This document shows positions 41,338-50,394 of a stretch of DNA of 64,000 bases, piece by piece (position 1 is the first letter of the stretch; the number at the start of each line of letters is the position of its first letter). Origin of the DNA: Anaerolineae bacterium (GTDB taxonomy: Bacteria > Chloroflexota > Anaerolineae > Aggregatilineales > UBA2796); assembly GCA_019637615.1 (NCBI GenBank), contig JAHBVJ010000003.1:153485-217484 (forward strand), in the 5' to 3' direction. The position numbers and the translations under genes are program-made. The notes beneath the pieces are model-generated. The model was given only the letters and a program-made list of their open reading frames with translations, ran no database searches and had not been told where the DNA came from.

Positions 41338-41784
41338 GGTGTAACTCCTTTGATGGATTGGGCGCTGATGAATGTACATCGATTGCAGCAATGGCAAGCT
41401 GTCGCAGACTTATCAACTCACTCGACGCGCTTAACCTAACCTTGACGCAACTCAAATGTTCGTTTAGAATGGTTAAGATTGGAGAGTTGGCTAATGATGT
41501 TAGCGTCTTGCCGAACTGAATTGAACAAGTTGGCTGATTTACTACATCACACTCAACAAACCGATCCTAACTCAACCACTAAATGCGTAACTGATCATGT
41601 ATGATCGGTTTGGCTGCTCAACTTCCGATCATAAAACCGATCATACGCGGTTTTTGCGGCGGTTTTCCGATCATTCCCTGAGCAGAAAAAGGATCAAACC
41701 GATCATGCTTATGGGCGTTTGTGATCGGTTTTATGATCGGAATTAAACGACTAAGATTTCGCTTGGCTAGACTGCCGATTCACT
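41338..41784. other. intergenic region with CCGATCAT repeats
   Basis: About 450 bp between the DUF336 gene and the end of the sugar kinase gene. Besides the motif cluster at 41591-41740, no frame or hairpin with a U-tract is apparent. Confidence 0.5.
41591..41740. repeat. cluster of CCGATCAT/ATGATCGG motifs
   Basis: At least eight GATCAT or ATGATC cores lie within 150 bp, most extended as AACCGATCATA or its inverse TATGATCGGTTT. Several are paired as inverted repeats (for example ATGATCGGTTT against AAACCGATCAT). It resembles, but does not match, the TCAGATCATTT cluster at 33531-33690. Confidence 0.8.
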
Positions 41785-42768
41785 TTAGCGCACTAGCCCT
41801 GATGCCGAGGCGCTGTTCATCAAGCGTAATACATCGGCGCGCGCTAACCGGAATATATCGCCCGCCAGCGTCAATTGGAGGGCACTCATCGCTACTCCAT
41901 AGCGCAGTCCAAGCTCGAAACTGCCTTCCAGTAGACCGCAGATCACGCCCGCTGCGAAGCTATCCCCCGCACCGATGCGATCCACCATCTGGACAACATA
42001 AGCGGGCACTTCAAAGAAGTGACCATGTTCAAAACCGACCGCGCCCTTGTCTCCGATGGTGACAGCAATCTGCGGCACCCCGAATCTCTGATGCAACTGG
42101 TCTACCATAGCAGGCAGTTCGCCCGTGATCCCGAAGACGCCTTCGACATCGCGACGGCTGACGATGAGTGTAGAGACTTGTTTCAGCAGCGGCGTCAGCT
42201 TGTCACGACAAGCCTGCGCAGTCCACAGCAACGCACGATAATTCACATCAAAAATAATATGTATGGACTGTGAGACAGCCGTCTCGATTATTTTTTGCAG
42301 CAAACTATAGCAGCTATCGGAGATGGCGGCAGTAATTCCCGTTAGATGAACGCAACGTGTTTGACTAATCCATGATAAGTCAAATGTTTGTTCATCCATT
42401 CTGCTGGCAGCGCTGTACTTGCGATCATAAGTAACTAGTGTGGGTCGCGGGGATGATCCGAACTCGATAAAATAGGTACCGAGGCGCTCTCCCTCTGAAA
42501 ATATCACACCGGAGCAGTCAACACCATAGCCAGTTAGCGTTTGTACCACGCGCTGACCAAGCGGATTCTGCGGCAGGCGCGACCACCATGCGGCCTTGTA
42601 ATTCATCCGACTAATAGCAACAGCGACGTTAGATTCCGCGCCAGCCACATGGACATCGAAGCTGGTTGCATCCGACAAAAGTTGGGTTGGTGGCACTGAA
42701 AGTCGCAGCATGGCTTCGCCAACCGTCAAAAAATCGAAACGTTTAACCTCGGTACGATTTAGCATCAT
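41785..42768 (-). CDS. PfkB-family sugar kinase, probably 2-keto-3-deoxygluconate kinase
   Basis: About 327 residues from ATG 42768, preceded by AAGAG. PfkB signatures are present: GGxE-like VAGAESNVAVAISRM near the N-terminus and MVDRIGAGDSFAAGVICGLL near the C-terminus, with the catalytic Asp in GAGD. Features typical of KDG kinases include FLTVGEAMLRLS, YFIEFGSSPRPTLVTYDRKY and FDVNYRALLW. It would phosphorylate KDG in the Entner-Doudoroff or pectin pathway. No KDPG aldolase is next to it. It is divergent from the SARP gene at 43046. Confidence 0.8.
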   Translation of the reverse strand: MMLNRTEVKRFDFLTVGEAMLRLSVPPTQLLSDATSFDVHVAGAESNVAVAISRMNYKAAWWSRLPQNPLGQRVVQTLTGYGVDCSGVIFSEGERLGTYFIEFGSSPRPTLVTYDRKYSAASRMDEQTFDLSWISQTRCVHLTGITAAISDSCYSLLQKIIETAVSQSIHIIFDVNYRALLWTAQACRDKLTPLLKQVSTLIVSRRDVEGVFGITGELPAMVDQLHQRFGVPQIAVTIGDKGAVGFEHGHFFEVPAYVVQMVDRIGAGDSFAAGVICGLLEGSFELGLRYGVAMSALQLTLAGDIFRLARADVLRLMNSASASGLVR

Positions 42769-42920
42769 TTTTCTCTTGAACTCTTTCAAATTTCATAGAA
42801 TGCTCATAATTCCCATACTATGGAAAGCATAAACTTTTGGTCACTAATGACCCTATAAATTAATACAATAAGCCCTAGACACAATCAAGTCTTTAGATAG
42901 ATCGGCTTGTAGTAAATCAC

Positions 42921-42989
42921 TTGCGAAAAAGATCGACAAGTTGTATTATTAGTTAGATTCGAACTAGGAATCTACGTGTTTTTACGTAG
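42921..42989 (+). promoter_or_regulatory. promoter of the second SARP gene with a palindromic site
   Basis: TTGCGA (42921-42926), 17-bp spacer, TATTAT (42944-42949). In the leader, CTACGT-GTTTTT-ACGTAG (42972-42989) forms an inverted repeat and is followed by another CCTACG, giving three related CTACG units that could be a self-regulation site. Confidence 0.55.
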
Positions 42990-43045
42990 CCCTACGCAAA
43001 AGCACTCTGTACTTTCAACATACTTCTCTTTGCGGGTGGTTTAAC

Positions 43046-44347
43046 ATGCAAGCTGAATCGCAGATCCAATCTATCACTGGCCTGAATGTAAATGACGTAG
43101 AATCATTCGTAAGGGATAAATCAGTCATTTTATTCGCTCCGAGATTTCGAAATCGTAACGCGTTAATGACATGGTTTACATCATTTGGTACCGAAGCATA
43201 TTTCCACACGCTTGATACCTCAGATACCACGTTGATTCCCTTCCTGAGCAATCTTGTTGACAAATTCCGTGATTTTGATGGCAATTTCGGTAAGCAGACA
43301 ACACAAGCGTTGAACACAGCAAGTGTCACCGTAGATGATTGTGTAGACGCGCTTGTCGCAGATTTGACCAAGGCGAAACCGAAACCGACCTTCATTATCT
43401 TGGATAGTTTTGATTATTTGCAACCATCCGAGGATGTTACCGCCTTCTTCTTGAAATTGGTGAGTAAATTGCCGAAGGGGATGCAACTTGTCATTAATTC
43501 ACGCGATTTGCCAGCGGAACCTTGGTCAACGCTCGTTCGTAACAAAAAGGCAGTCGTATTAGGAGATGAAAAATCACTGGATGGTGGCATTTTCGATCCT
43601 AATAAACCTGATACTGCACATCTAGAAGTGTATGGGTTAGCCGGTGGTAATGTTTATGTGAACGGACTGCCTCTCACGACTTGGGATGGTCCGCTTCCTA
43701 AACATTTGTTCTATTATTTCGTGGATCATCCGATGGTCACCCGCGACGAAATATTCGACACCTTCTGGCCTGACCTCCCCACTAAAGAAGCTACCAATGT
43801 TTTCCATGTGACTAAGCGCAAGATTTCCGAGCGACTGGGCTTCGAGCTGACTGCTTATTCAGGTGGGTTTTACCGTCCATCGGGGCAGATGGATGTGCAT
43901 TATGATGTGCGCAATTTCGAAACACTCCTCGGTACCATTTCATTTGAAGATGAAGAACTTGCGGAAGTTCCTCCTGAGTGGTACAGCGCAATCCATTTGT
44001 ACCGGACACCGTTTTTGACCCGCCTTGATATGCCGTGGATAGAGCGCCGTAGACAGCAAATTAAACAGAACTACGTCGGTATCTTGATTGGCATCGGTAG
44101 AATATATAAGGCGCTGAATGATACTGACAATGCCATCACGTATTACTTGCGGGCACTACGCGAATATCCTGAACGCGAGGACGTTCACCGTGAGTTGATG
44201 GGTATGTACGCTTCTCGTAGGGACATTGACAAGGCAGTCGAGCAATACAAGATGCTCACTAGTATTTTGAAGCGCACCCTGAACATTTCGCCGTCGAAAA
44301 CAACGCGGCAGTTCTACAAGAGCATTGTCGGGAGCGATCCTTCTTAA
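43046..44347 (+). CDS. SARP/BTAD regulator with a degenerate N-terminal ATPase-like domain
   Basis: A 433-residue protein. Residues 1-190 resemble a STAND/MalT-type NTPase core: TFIILDSFDYLQPSEDV matches Walker B, and GMQLVINSRDLP matches the following sensor strand. The Walker A position has no GKT (VILFAPRFRNRNALM). Residues 195-300 are a winged helix (LPKHLFYYFVDHPMVTRDEI), and 300-433 a BTAD domain (EWYSAIHLYRTPFLTRLDMP to LNISPSKTTRQFY). The DNA-binding part follows the NTPase part, the reverse of the regulator at 17697. It is divergent from the KDG kinase gene, a possible target. Confidence 0.8.
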   Translation: MQAESQIQSITGLNVNDVESFVRDKSVILFAPRFRNRNALMTWFTSFGTEAYFHTLDTSDTTLIPFLSNLVDKFRDFDGNFGKQTTQALNTASVTVDDCVDALVADLTKAKPKPTFIILDSFDYLQPSEDVTAFFLKLVSKLPKGMQLVINSRDLPAEPWSTLVRNKKAVVLGDEKSLDGGIFDPNKPDTAHLEVYGLAGGNVYVNGLPLTTWDGPLPKHLFYYFVDHPMVTRDEIFDTFWPDLPTKEATNVFHVTKRKISERLGFELTAYSGGFYRPSGQMDVHYDVRNFETLLGTISFEDEELAEVPPEWYSAIHLYRTPFLTRLDMPWIERRRQQIKQNYVGILIGIGRIYKALNDTDNAITYYLRALREYPEREDVHRELMGMYASRRDIDKAVEQYKMLTSILKRTLNISPSKTTRQFYKSIVGSDPS

Positions 44348-44454
44348 GCACGCATTCTATGACTATTCGCCCTCATTGTAGTTCCATCGATCCACAAGGG
44401 GGCGGATTGCATCACCCATGAAACCTATCTCACCATGCTGCAACGTGCTAATGG

Positions 44455-45090
44455 TTAATATGGTTTCGCGTGGACAATCACACGCGTCAAATATTGTTCG
44501 CTCTTCTGATCCCAATCGGCACAGGTAATGAGCGTTAGCTCCTCATACCCACGGTTGCGAATGACGCTGAGATCGTCTGGTTCGACATTTTTGACTTCGG
44601 TCACTTTGTAACGCACAACGTAAGGTTGACTGGCGGCTTCGCTGTAAATCATGATGTCATCGCCCGGAGTCAATTTATTCAGGTTGACAAATGGCCCCGG
44701 TATACCATCTTTAAGCTCGACATGCCCTGCTAGCACGTAATTGCCGCCTTTACCCAACTGCGGCGTGCCTTCTAGGTGCCCAGCGAAGTTTTCCAGATAG
44801 GTTAAATCCCAATTTTCACCCGCCGGGGAAATGTAGAGTTCTGTAATTGTAGTGGAAAGAGAGGCTTTGGGCGAAACGATCCGAAGCTGCGCCGATTGAG
44901 CAGTAGGTTGGGACGCAACAGCTGAAGGCGCTTGCGTTAGGGGCAGTGGTGTCGCGGTCACATATACTTCCACTTCCTGCGTGGAGGATTGCAGGAACTG
45001 ATAAGCACCAAACGCCAGCACCACCAGAATTACAATAGCCGCGCCACCAAGTAAGCGCGCTGGAGTAGATGCATTAGGACGACGGTACAT
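44455..45090 (-). CDS. sortase
   Basis: A 211-residue protein: a short cytoplasmic N-terminus, one membrane helix (about residues 14-33), a Thr/Pro/Ala-rich linker and a sortase domain. The catalytic residues are in place: His123 in NYVLAGHV, Cys190 in LTLITCADW and Arg203 in YLTRVIVHAK. It would attach surface proteins to a carrier or process them. It is a single gene without an adjacent LPXTG-type substrate, as for class D or E sortases. The envelope-oriented LCP and TagO-like genes elsewhere suggest a complex single-membrane-type surface. Confidence 0.85.
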   Translation of the reverse strand: MYRRPNASTPARLLGGAAIVILVVLAFGAYQFLQSSTQEVEVYVTATPLPLTQAPSAVASQPTAQSAQLRIVSPKASLSTTITELYISPAGENWDLTYLENFAGHLEGTPQLGKGGNYVLAGHVELKDGIPGPFVNLNKLTPGDDIMIYSEAASQPYVVRYKVTEVKNVEPDDLSVIRNRGYEELTLITCADWDQKSEQYLTRVIVHAKPY

Positions 45091-45366
45091 GATGACTGAT
45101 GCACCTTACCACGAAAGATCGTGACCACAAACGAACATTATTTGGGAATTCATAAACCCTAACCCAACCACGACTTTTGCGCAAGCCGAGGAATAAGCAG
45201 AATATACACTAAGTTAGTTTTTTTATGGAAAATTCATGAGCATGGAAACGGAGTCAGTAGCATATTGCTGTGGTGAACTTGTGATAAACTGTGACGATGG
45301 TTATGGTTGGTAGCGCTTGACAAGATAAAACGATGGCATCTCTGTTGAGCTAAGGAATTCGAACGA

Positions 45367-46338
45367 ATGAAAGTGAAATTCTGGGGGGCACGGGGCGGTA
45401 TTCCAAGCCCGATGACTGAAGCCGAACTGCGCGGCAAGATCAAAGACGCGCTGATGGGAGCGGAGGGCATTGACTTAACCAGTTCCGAGGCAGTGGAGCG
45501 TTATATCGAACGCTTGCCTTCCTACATCTGTAATATCGGCGGGGGGAATACGTCGTGTGTTGAATTGCGGGCGGGAAATGCCATTTTCATCCTTGACGCG
45601 GGATCAGGCATCCGTTCGCTCGGCAACGATTTGCTGCGCGAGGGATTTGGCAAAGGGCAGGGCGAAGCGCACATTTTCATTTCGCATACGCACTGGGATC
45701 ATGTCCAAGGGTTCCCATTCTTCACACCTGCGTTTATACCGGGCAATACACTGCATTTTTACAGTCCGTTCCCCGATCTCGATCAACGCTTTGAAGACCA
45801 GCAACGCGAGGTATTTTTCCCCGTCTCGCTCAGTTATGGACGCGCTAATCGGTTATGGCATGTGCTCGACCCGAACGAAACGGTGGAGGTGGCTGGTGTG
45901 AAGGTGCAGTTGAAACTGCTGTATCATCCGGGAGGCGCGTATGCGTACCGCTTTACACATCAAGGCAAAGTCATCGTGTATGCGACCGATGGCGAATATC
46001 AGCGCATGTCTCAGGAAGCGACACAACCGTTTGTAGACTTCTTCCGAGGCGCGGATTTGCTAATCTTCGACGCGCAATACAGCTTTGAACAGGCTATTGA
46101 TGAGAAGCGCGATTGGGGACACAGCACACCGAAAATGGGCGCGGAATTGGCGTACCGAGCAGGCGTCAAACGCTTGGCACTGACGCACCACGATCCTTTG
46201 GTGACCGATCAACAGTTGTGGAAAGCCGTCGAAGAAGCCTATTCGCTGCTGATCTACCGCAGCCGGAATTCTGCCCAGAGCATCGAAACCTTGACGCAGG
46301 TTTTGTTAGCGCGAGAAGGCTTATCGATCGAGGTTTAG
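45367..46338 (+). CDS. metallo-beta-lactamase fold hydrolase
   Basis: A 323-residue protein. It starts with MKVKFWGARGGIPSP, typical of the phosphoribosyl cyclic phosphodiesterase/RNase Z-like branch, and has the metal motif HTHWDH at residues 107-112, a distal Asp in VIVYATDGEYQ and His in LALTHHDP. It therefore should bind two metals. The specific substrate is unknown; relatives cleave phosphodiesters. A methyltransferase gene starts 12 bp downstream, so the pair is probably co-transcribed. Confidence 0.85.
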   Translation: MKVKFWGARGGIPSPMTEAELRGKIKDALMGAEGIDLTSSEAVERYIERLPSYICNIGGGNTSCVELRAGNAIFILDAGSGIRSLGNDLLREGFGKGQGEAHIFISHTHWDHVQGFPFFTPAFIPGNTLHFYSPFPDLDQRFEDQQREVFFPVSLSYGRANRLWHVLDPNETVEVAGVKVQLKLLYHPGGAYAYRFTHQGKVIVYATDGEYQRMSQEATQPFVDFFRGADLLIFDAQYSFEQAIDEKRDWGHSTPKMGAELAYRAGVKRLALTHHDPLVTDQQLWKAVEEAYSLLIYRSRNSAQSIETLTQVLLAREGLSIEV

Positions 46339-46349
46339 GCTCTCACGCC

Positions 46350-47132
46350 ATGATGAATAACGCCAAAAACGTCGATCAATCGGCGCAGACGCGCTTTGGT
46401 GCCAATGCGGGTAATTATGTCACCAGCGTGGTACACAGCGGCGGCTATACACTGGACAAGCTGATCGAACTGGTCTCACCTGCTGAAGGCAAACGTGCTC
46501 TCGACCTAGCTACGGGCGGCGGACATGTGGCATTAGCGCTTGGTCAGCATGGCGCGTCGGTGGTTGCCAGCGATCTGACCGAGAAGATGTTGCACGCGGC
46601 ACGTCAGCATATCTCGGCACAGGGCAGATTAGCTTCATTTTGCTGCAACAATGCACAAGACTTGCCGTTCCCCGATGCCAGCTTCGACATCGTGACCACC
46701 CGCCTTGCGCCGCATCATTTTCAGGACGTGTCGCGATACATGAGCGAATGTACACGCGTGCTGCGCTCCGGCGGTATACTCGGTGTGGTCGATCATGCTG
46801 GTGCTATCGATTTTCAAGTGGCGAAGTATGTGAATGCCTACGAAAAACTGCGCGATCCGAGCCACGTCTGGGAATTCAACGAGATCGAATGGAATGCCAT
46901 GTTCCACGAAGTCGGACTGCGGGTCACGCACAGCGAAGTCGTCCGTCAGCGATTGAACTTCAACTGGTGGACGAAGATGCAGAGCAACGACGCTGAAACA
47001 GTCATGCGGCTGCGCGTGATGCTACGCCAGATGCCGAGAGCTGTTGCCGACTGGATGGAACCGGAAACGCCCCTTGGCAGTGAGTGGTACTTCACCCGCT
47101 GGCAGATCGTGATCGCGGGCGTCAAACCCTAG
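46350..47132 (+). CDS. class I SAM-dependent methyltransferase
   Basis: About 260 residues from ATG 46350. The SAM-binding motif I is ALDLATGGGHVALAL (related to DxGxGxG, with DLATGGG), followed by the acidic strand ASDLTEKML and post-motif NAQDLPFPDASFDIVTTRLA. The layout resembles UbiE/COQ5-like small-molecule methyltransferases. The C-terminal 60 residues contain WWTKMQSNDAETVMRLR and are not diagnostic. It follows the MBL gene by 11 bp and is convergent with the kinase-TIR gene. Confidence 0.85.
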   Translation: MMNNAKNVDQSAQTRFGANAGNYVTSVVHSGGYTLDKLIELVSPAEGKRALDLATGGGHVALALGQHGASVVASDLTEKMLHAARQHISAQGRLASFCCNNAQDLPFPDASFDIVTTRLAPHHFQDVSRYMSECTRVLRSGGILGVVDHAGAIDFQVAKYVNAYEKLRDPSHVWEFNEIEWNAMFHEVGLRVTHSEVVRQRLNFNWWTKMQSNDAETVMRLRVMLRQMPRAVADWMEPETPLGSEWYFTRWQIVIAGVKP

Positions 47133-47154
47133 CCTATCTCCGCACAAATTTGCC

Positions 47155-50100
47155 TTAACGTCTGGACTGCTCGTTCACCGTTGCCATAATGATGCGCGCC
47201 AGTTTGGCGATGGTCTCGTCTACGAAGATATTCTTGCGATCCAGCAGTTGAACACCATCATACATGGTCAGCGCCTCAATATGCGGTTCTAGTGGTTCGT
47301 CGGCTGCCGGAAGCGCGTAACTTTCCTGCATGACGGGCACCATCGGCTTCTGATATTCATGAGCTAGACGAATTTCTTCTTGCACCCACTTTGAGCGCAA
47401 AGTTGGTTCCGCCAACAGGCACACGAACACATCGCATTCTTCGATGGCACGTTTCAGGCGCAGCGGGAACTGCATGGCGCTATCCAACCGTTCGGTGTCC
47501 ACGAACGCGAGAATGTTGTGTTTCTCACGCAGTTCGCGCGAGAACAAAACTGCCCAACCCGCGCTCGAATCGCGCTGATAGCTGATGAAAATGCGCGGTT
47601 GGGCGGTACGGCTGCGCTTGCGCGTCAATGCTTCCTTAAAAGCGCGGGAGAATTCTACGGTGCTGGTGTAACGTTCGTTTGGATCCGTCGCTAACCCCTT
47701 GGCAATGACTTCCGACACAGAAGCAGGTACCTCTTTGATCCCGGCGTGTGCGGCAATCTGATGCGCCGGACGTGGCCCCAGCGCAAAGTTCGAACGCCGA
47801 ATCTCTGGATTCTCTTGGCTTTCGTAGGGACGCATTCCGGTGACCATCAGATACGTCAGCGCAGCAAGGGCAAATTGATCGACTGCGGATGTGATGGATA
47901 CATTGTCCCATTGTTCCGGCGCGAGGAAGGCTGGTGCGCCTACAATCATATGGTTATCGGAATCATCGGCCTTCGCAGCGATGGCAAAATCGGTCACGAA
48001 GGGTATGTCGTCGCTGTTGAACACGATGGAACTCGGCTTCAAGCCACTGTGGATCACGCCGTGCCGATGGGCATAATCGAGCGCGTCGGCAATCTTCTCT
48101 ACCCATGAGGCTACTTGTTCAAGCGTAGGTTTTGAGTCTGTTTTCTGCAAGTGCTCGGTCAGTGTGCCACCCGTCAGCAGTTCCATGACGATGTAGCTGA
48201 TCTTGCCCATGGCGGGGAGCTGTGCCGTGCCAAAATCCTTGATCTTGACGATATGCGGATGCTGCAACTTAGAGGCGGTTTTGGCTTCACGATCAAACTG
48301 CGCGGCGTAACCGGAAAAACTGGCGAGTTCGGGCGACAACACTTTAACCGCCACATCGATCTCTAGCGTCGTATCATAGGCACGATACACGACCGTTTTG
48401 CCGCTGGTCTTGAGCAGTTCGTCCAGACGATAACGCGCTGTGATCTGCTCCCCTGTGAGATCGGGCAAGGTGGTTGGTTTGCCGTAGACAAACGTCAATT
48501 TCGTGGACGAGCCAAGTTGAAGCGTATTGCCGAACATCAAGGGCACGCGATCCGTTATCACCTTGCCATTCAAATAGGTGCCATTCGAGCTACTTTCGTC
48601 CTTCGCATAGAAGGTTCCATCTTGATAGTCGATGGTGGTGTGATGCCGCGAAATGCCCTTATCTTTGATGTTCAAATCGGTGTTTAGCCGACCAATCGTG
48701 AATGGCGTGTGATCGATCTTGAAGGTCTTGCCGACCAACATCTGATCGTCGCTTTGCATAACGGTGATTTGCACATCGGGAAAGGTTGACTCAGGGATAG
48801 CGCTGAAGAAGCTGGTGGCATCTTCGCGCACGGGGTTAAGCGTGGGCGCTGGTTCAGGTATGGTAGGCGCGGATGGTACCACATTTTCGATGATCGTCCG
48901 CTCGACTGGATTCGGCGGCGGCGGTGCGGGGCGTGCAGAGGTGATCGAAGGCTTGTCAGTCGGCTGGGTGGTCACAGCTGACGGTGGTGCCGCTACTGAC
49001 GTTGGCTTGATGAAGCGACCGCGCCTTATGAAGTACACTGTAGTAATCAGCAAACCGCCAGCGACCATGATCCCGCCAAGCACGCCAATCAATTTCAACA
49101 GATCCGCAGCATCACGACCTAGACCGGGAGAGGCAGATTGGGCATTCATCAGCAGCAGGACACCCACGATAATAAGGAGCACGACACCGCCCGCGATCCA
49201 GAGTAACCCGCTGGGTCTTTGCGACGGCGCGGAAGGCTGCAAGACCGCGCTAGGGGCAGGCGGATACATGGTTGGGGAACGCGGCGACTCGATGCTAGTG
49301 GCGAGATAATCTGGCGCGGCGGGAGGAAGCGTGCTGCGCCCGCTAAAACGGGCAACGTTCAAATCGATGCCGCTGTCTGAGATCGCAGCACCGAAAGCGA
49401 CGATCATCTCGGCAGCGGTCTGGTAGCGATCTTCAGGCTTCTTTGCCAAGGCTTTGCTGATAACAGTATCAATGGCCTCCGGCAATTCGGGGCGCAAACT
49501 GCGGACGGAGGGTGGCAGTTCCTGCACTTGCTTGATCATCATCGTGATGGGCGTCTCACCGCTGAATGGCAGTTTGCCCGTCAACATTTCAAAGGCTACG
49601 ACACCCAGCGAATACAGATCAGATCGTCCATCCAACGAAGCGCCCATGCCAGCTTCGGGCGACATGTAAGCAGGCGTGCCTACGGCTGTCCCTGACTGGG
49701 TGAGCGAGATATTCGCTTCATTCACGATACGGGCGATGCCGAAATCGCTCAGATAGGCGTTGCCAATGCCGTCGAACAAGACATTACTCGGCTTAATATC
49801 ACGGTGCACTACGCCATTTCGATGCGCGTAGTCGAGGGCATCCCCGATCTGGCTCAGAATGTGATAACACTGTTCCAGCGAGAGTGCCCCTCTAGCGATG
49901 AGATCGCTCAACGTCCCTCCGGGCATCAGGCGCATCACCAGATAAACGAGATTATCTTGCTGACCATAATCGTAGACAGAAAGAATATGAGGGTGTTCCA
50001 AACGGGCAACGATGCGGGCTTCCCGCTCAAAACGCTGTGAGAAGCCGGTCTGCGCGCCTAGCTGCGCGGAAATAACTTTGATGGCGACATCGCGCCCTAC

Positions 50101-50202
50101 TGAAGCCTGATGTGCGCGGTAAACATTCGACATGCCGCCAGCGCCCGTAAGCGCAATAACCTCATACTGCCCAAGCCGTTGACCAATCAGATTATTTGTC
50201 AT
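47155..50202 (-). CDS. membrane Ser/Thr kinase - FHA - pseudokinase - TIR protein
   Basis: A 1015-residue protein with an unusual order of domains. Residues 12-275 are an active Hanks-type kinase: Gly-rich GAGGMS, catalytic Lys42, HRDIKPSN at 133-140 and DFG at 153-155. Two membrane helices follow (about 333-352 and 369-391). An FHA domain lies at 485-575, with GR 504-505, SRH 518-520 and SSNGTYLNG. Residues 590-860 are a second kinase fold lacking the Gly-rich loop, with HSGLKPSS instead of HRDxKPxN and DFA instead of DFG, hence a pseudokinase. Residues 868-1010 are a TIR domain (RIFISYQRDSS, CDVFVCLL, KWVQEEI), with Glu943 aligning to the NADase catalytic Glu. A phosphorylation-gated TIR effector is inferred. 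Confidence 0.88.
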   Translation of the reverse strand: MTNNLIGQRLGQYEVIALTGAGGMSNVYRAHQASVGRDVAIKVISAQLGAQTGFSQRFEREARIVARLEHPHILSVYDYGQQDNLVYLVMRLMPGGTLSDLIARGALSLEQCYHILSQIGDALDYAHRNGVVHRDIKPSNVLFDGIGNAYLSDFGIARIVNEANISLTQSGTAVGTPAYMSPEAGMGASLDGRSDLYSLGVVAFEMLTGKLPFSGETPITMMIKQVQELPPSVRSLRPELPEAIDTVISKALAKKPEDRYQTAAEMIVAFGAAISDSGIDLNVARFSGRSTLPPAAPDYLATSIESPRSPTMYPPAPSAVLQPSAPSQRPSGLLWIAGGVVLLIIVGVLLLMNAQSASPGLGRDAADLLKLIGVLGGIMVAGGLLITTVYFIRRGRFIKPTSVAAPPSAVTTQPTDKPSITSARPAPPPPNPVERTIIENVVPSAPTIPEPAPTLNPVREDATSFFSAIPESTFPDVQITVMQSDDQMLVGKTFKIDHTPFTIGRLNTDLNIKDKGISRHHTTIDYQDGTFYAKDESSSNGTYLNGKVITDRVPLMFGNTLQLGSSTKLTFVYGKPTTLPDLTGEQITARYRLDELLKTSGKTVVYRAYDTTLEIDVAVKVLSPELASFSGYAAQFDREAKTASKLQHPHIVKIKDFGTAQLPAMGKISYIVMELLTGGTLTEHLQKTDSKPTLEQVASWVEKIADALDYAHRHGVIHSGLKPSSIVFNSDDIPFVTDFAIAAKADDSDNHMIVGAPAFLAPEQWDNVSITSAVDQFALAALTYLMVTGMRPYESQENPEIRRSNFALGPRPAHQIAAHAGIKEVPASVSEVIAKGLATDPNERYTSTVEFSRAFKEALTRKRSRTAQPRIFISYQRDSSAGWAVLFSRELREKHNILAFVDTERLDSAMQFPLRLKRAIEECDVFVCLLAEPTLRSKWVQEEIRLAHEYQKPMVPVMQESYALPAADEPLEPHIEALTMYDGVQLLDRKNIFVDETIAKLARIIMATVNEQSRR

Positions 50203-50394
50203 CTTTTGCCCGCCAGAATGCCTAACCCGCCCTCGTGCTCATTCTAGCATAGAGCATTTCGTGGCTCGTAGATTTTTATGGCTTTTCTATCAGGATGGTA
50301 TTTTCCATGCTGAACTCTCCACTTGTCAGTAGCGCTTAAGAATCTCCTTAGTTAATCCATTCAATCTTCATAAAGTTTTTACAATCTACACATA

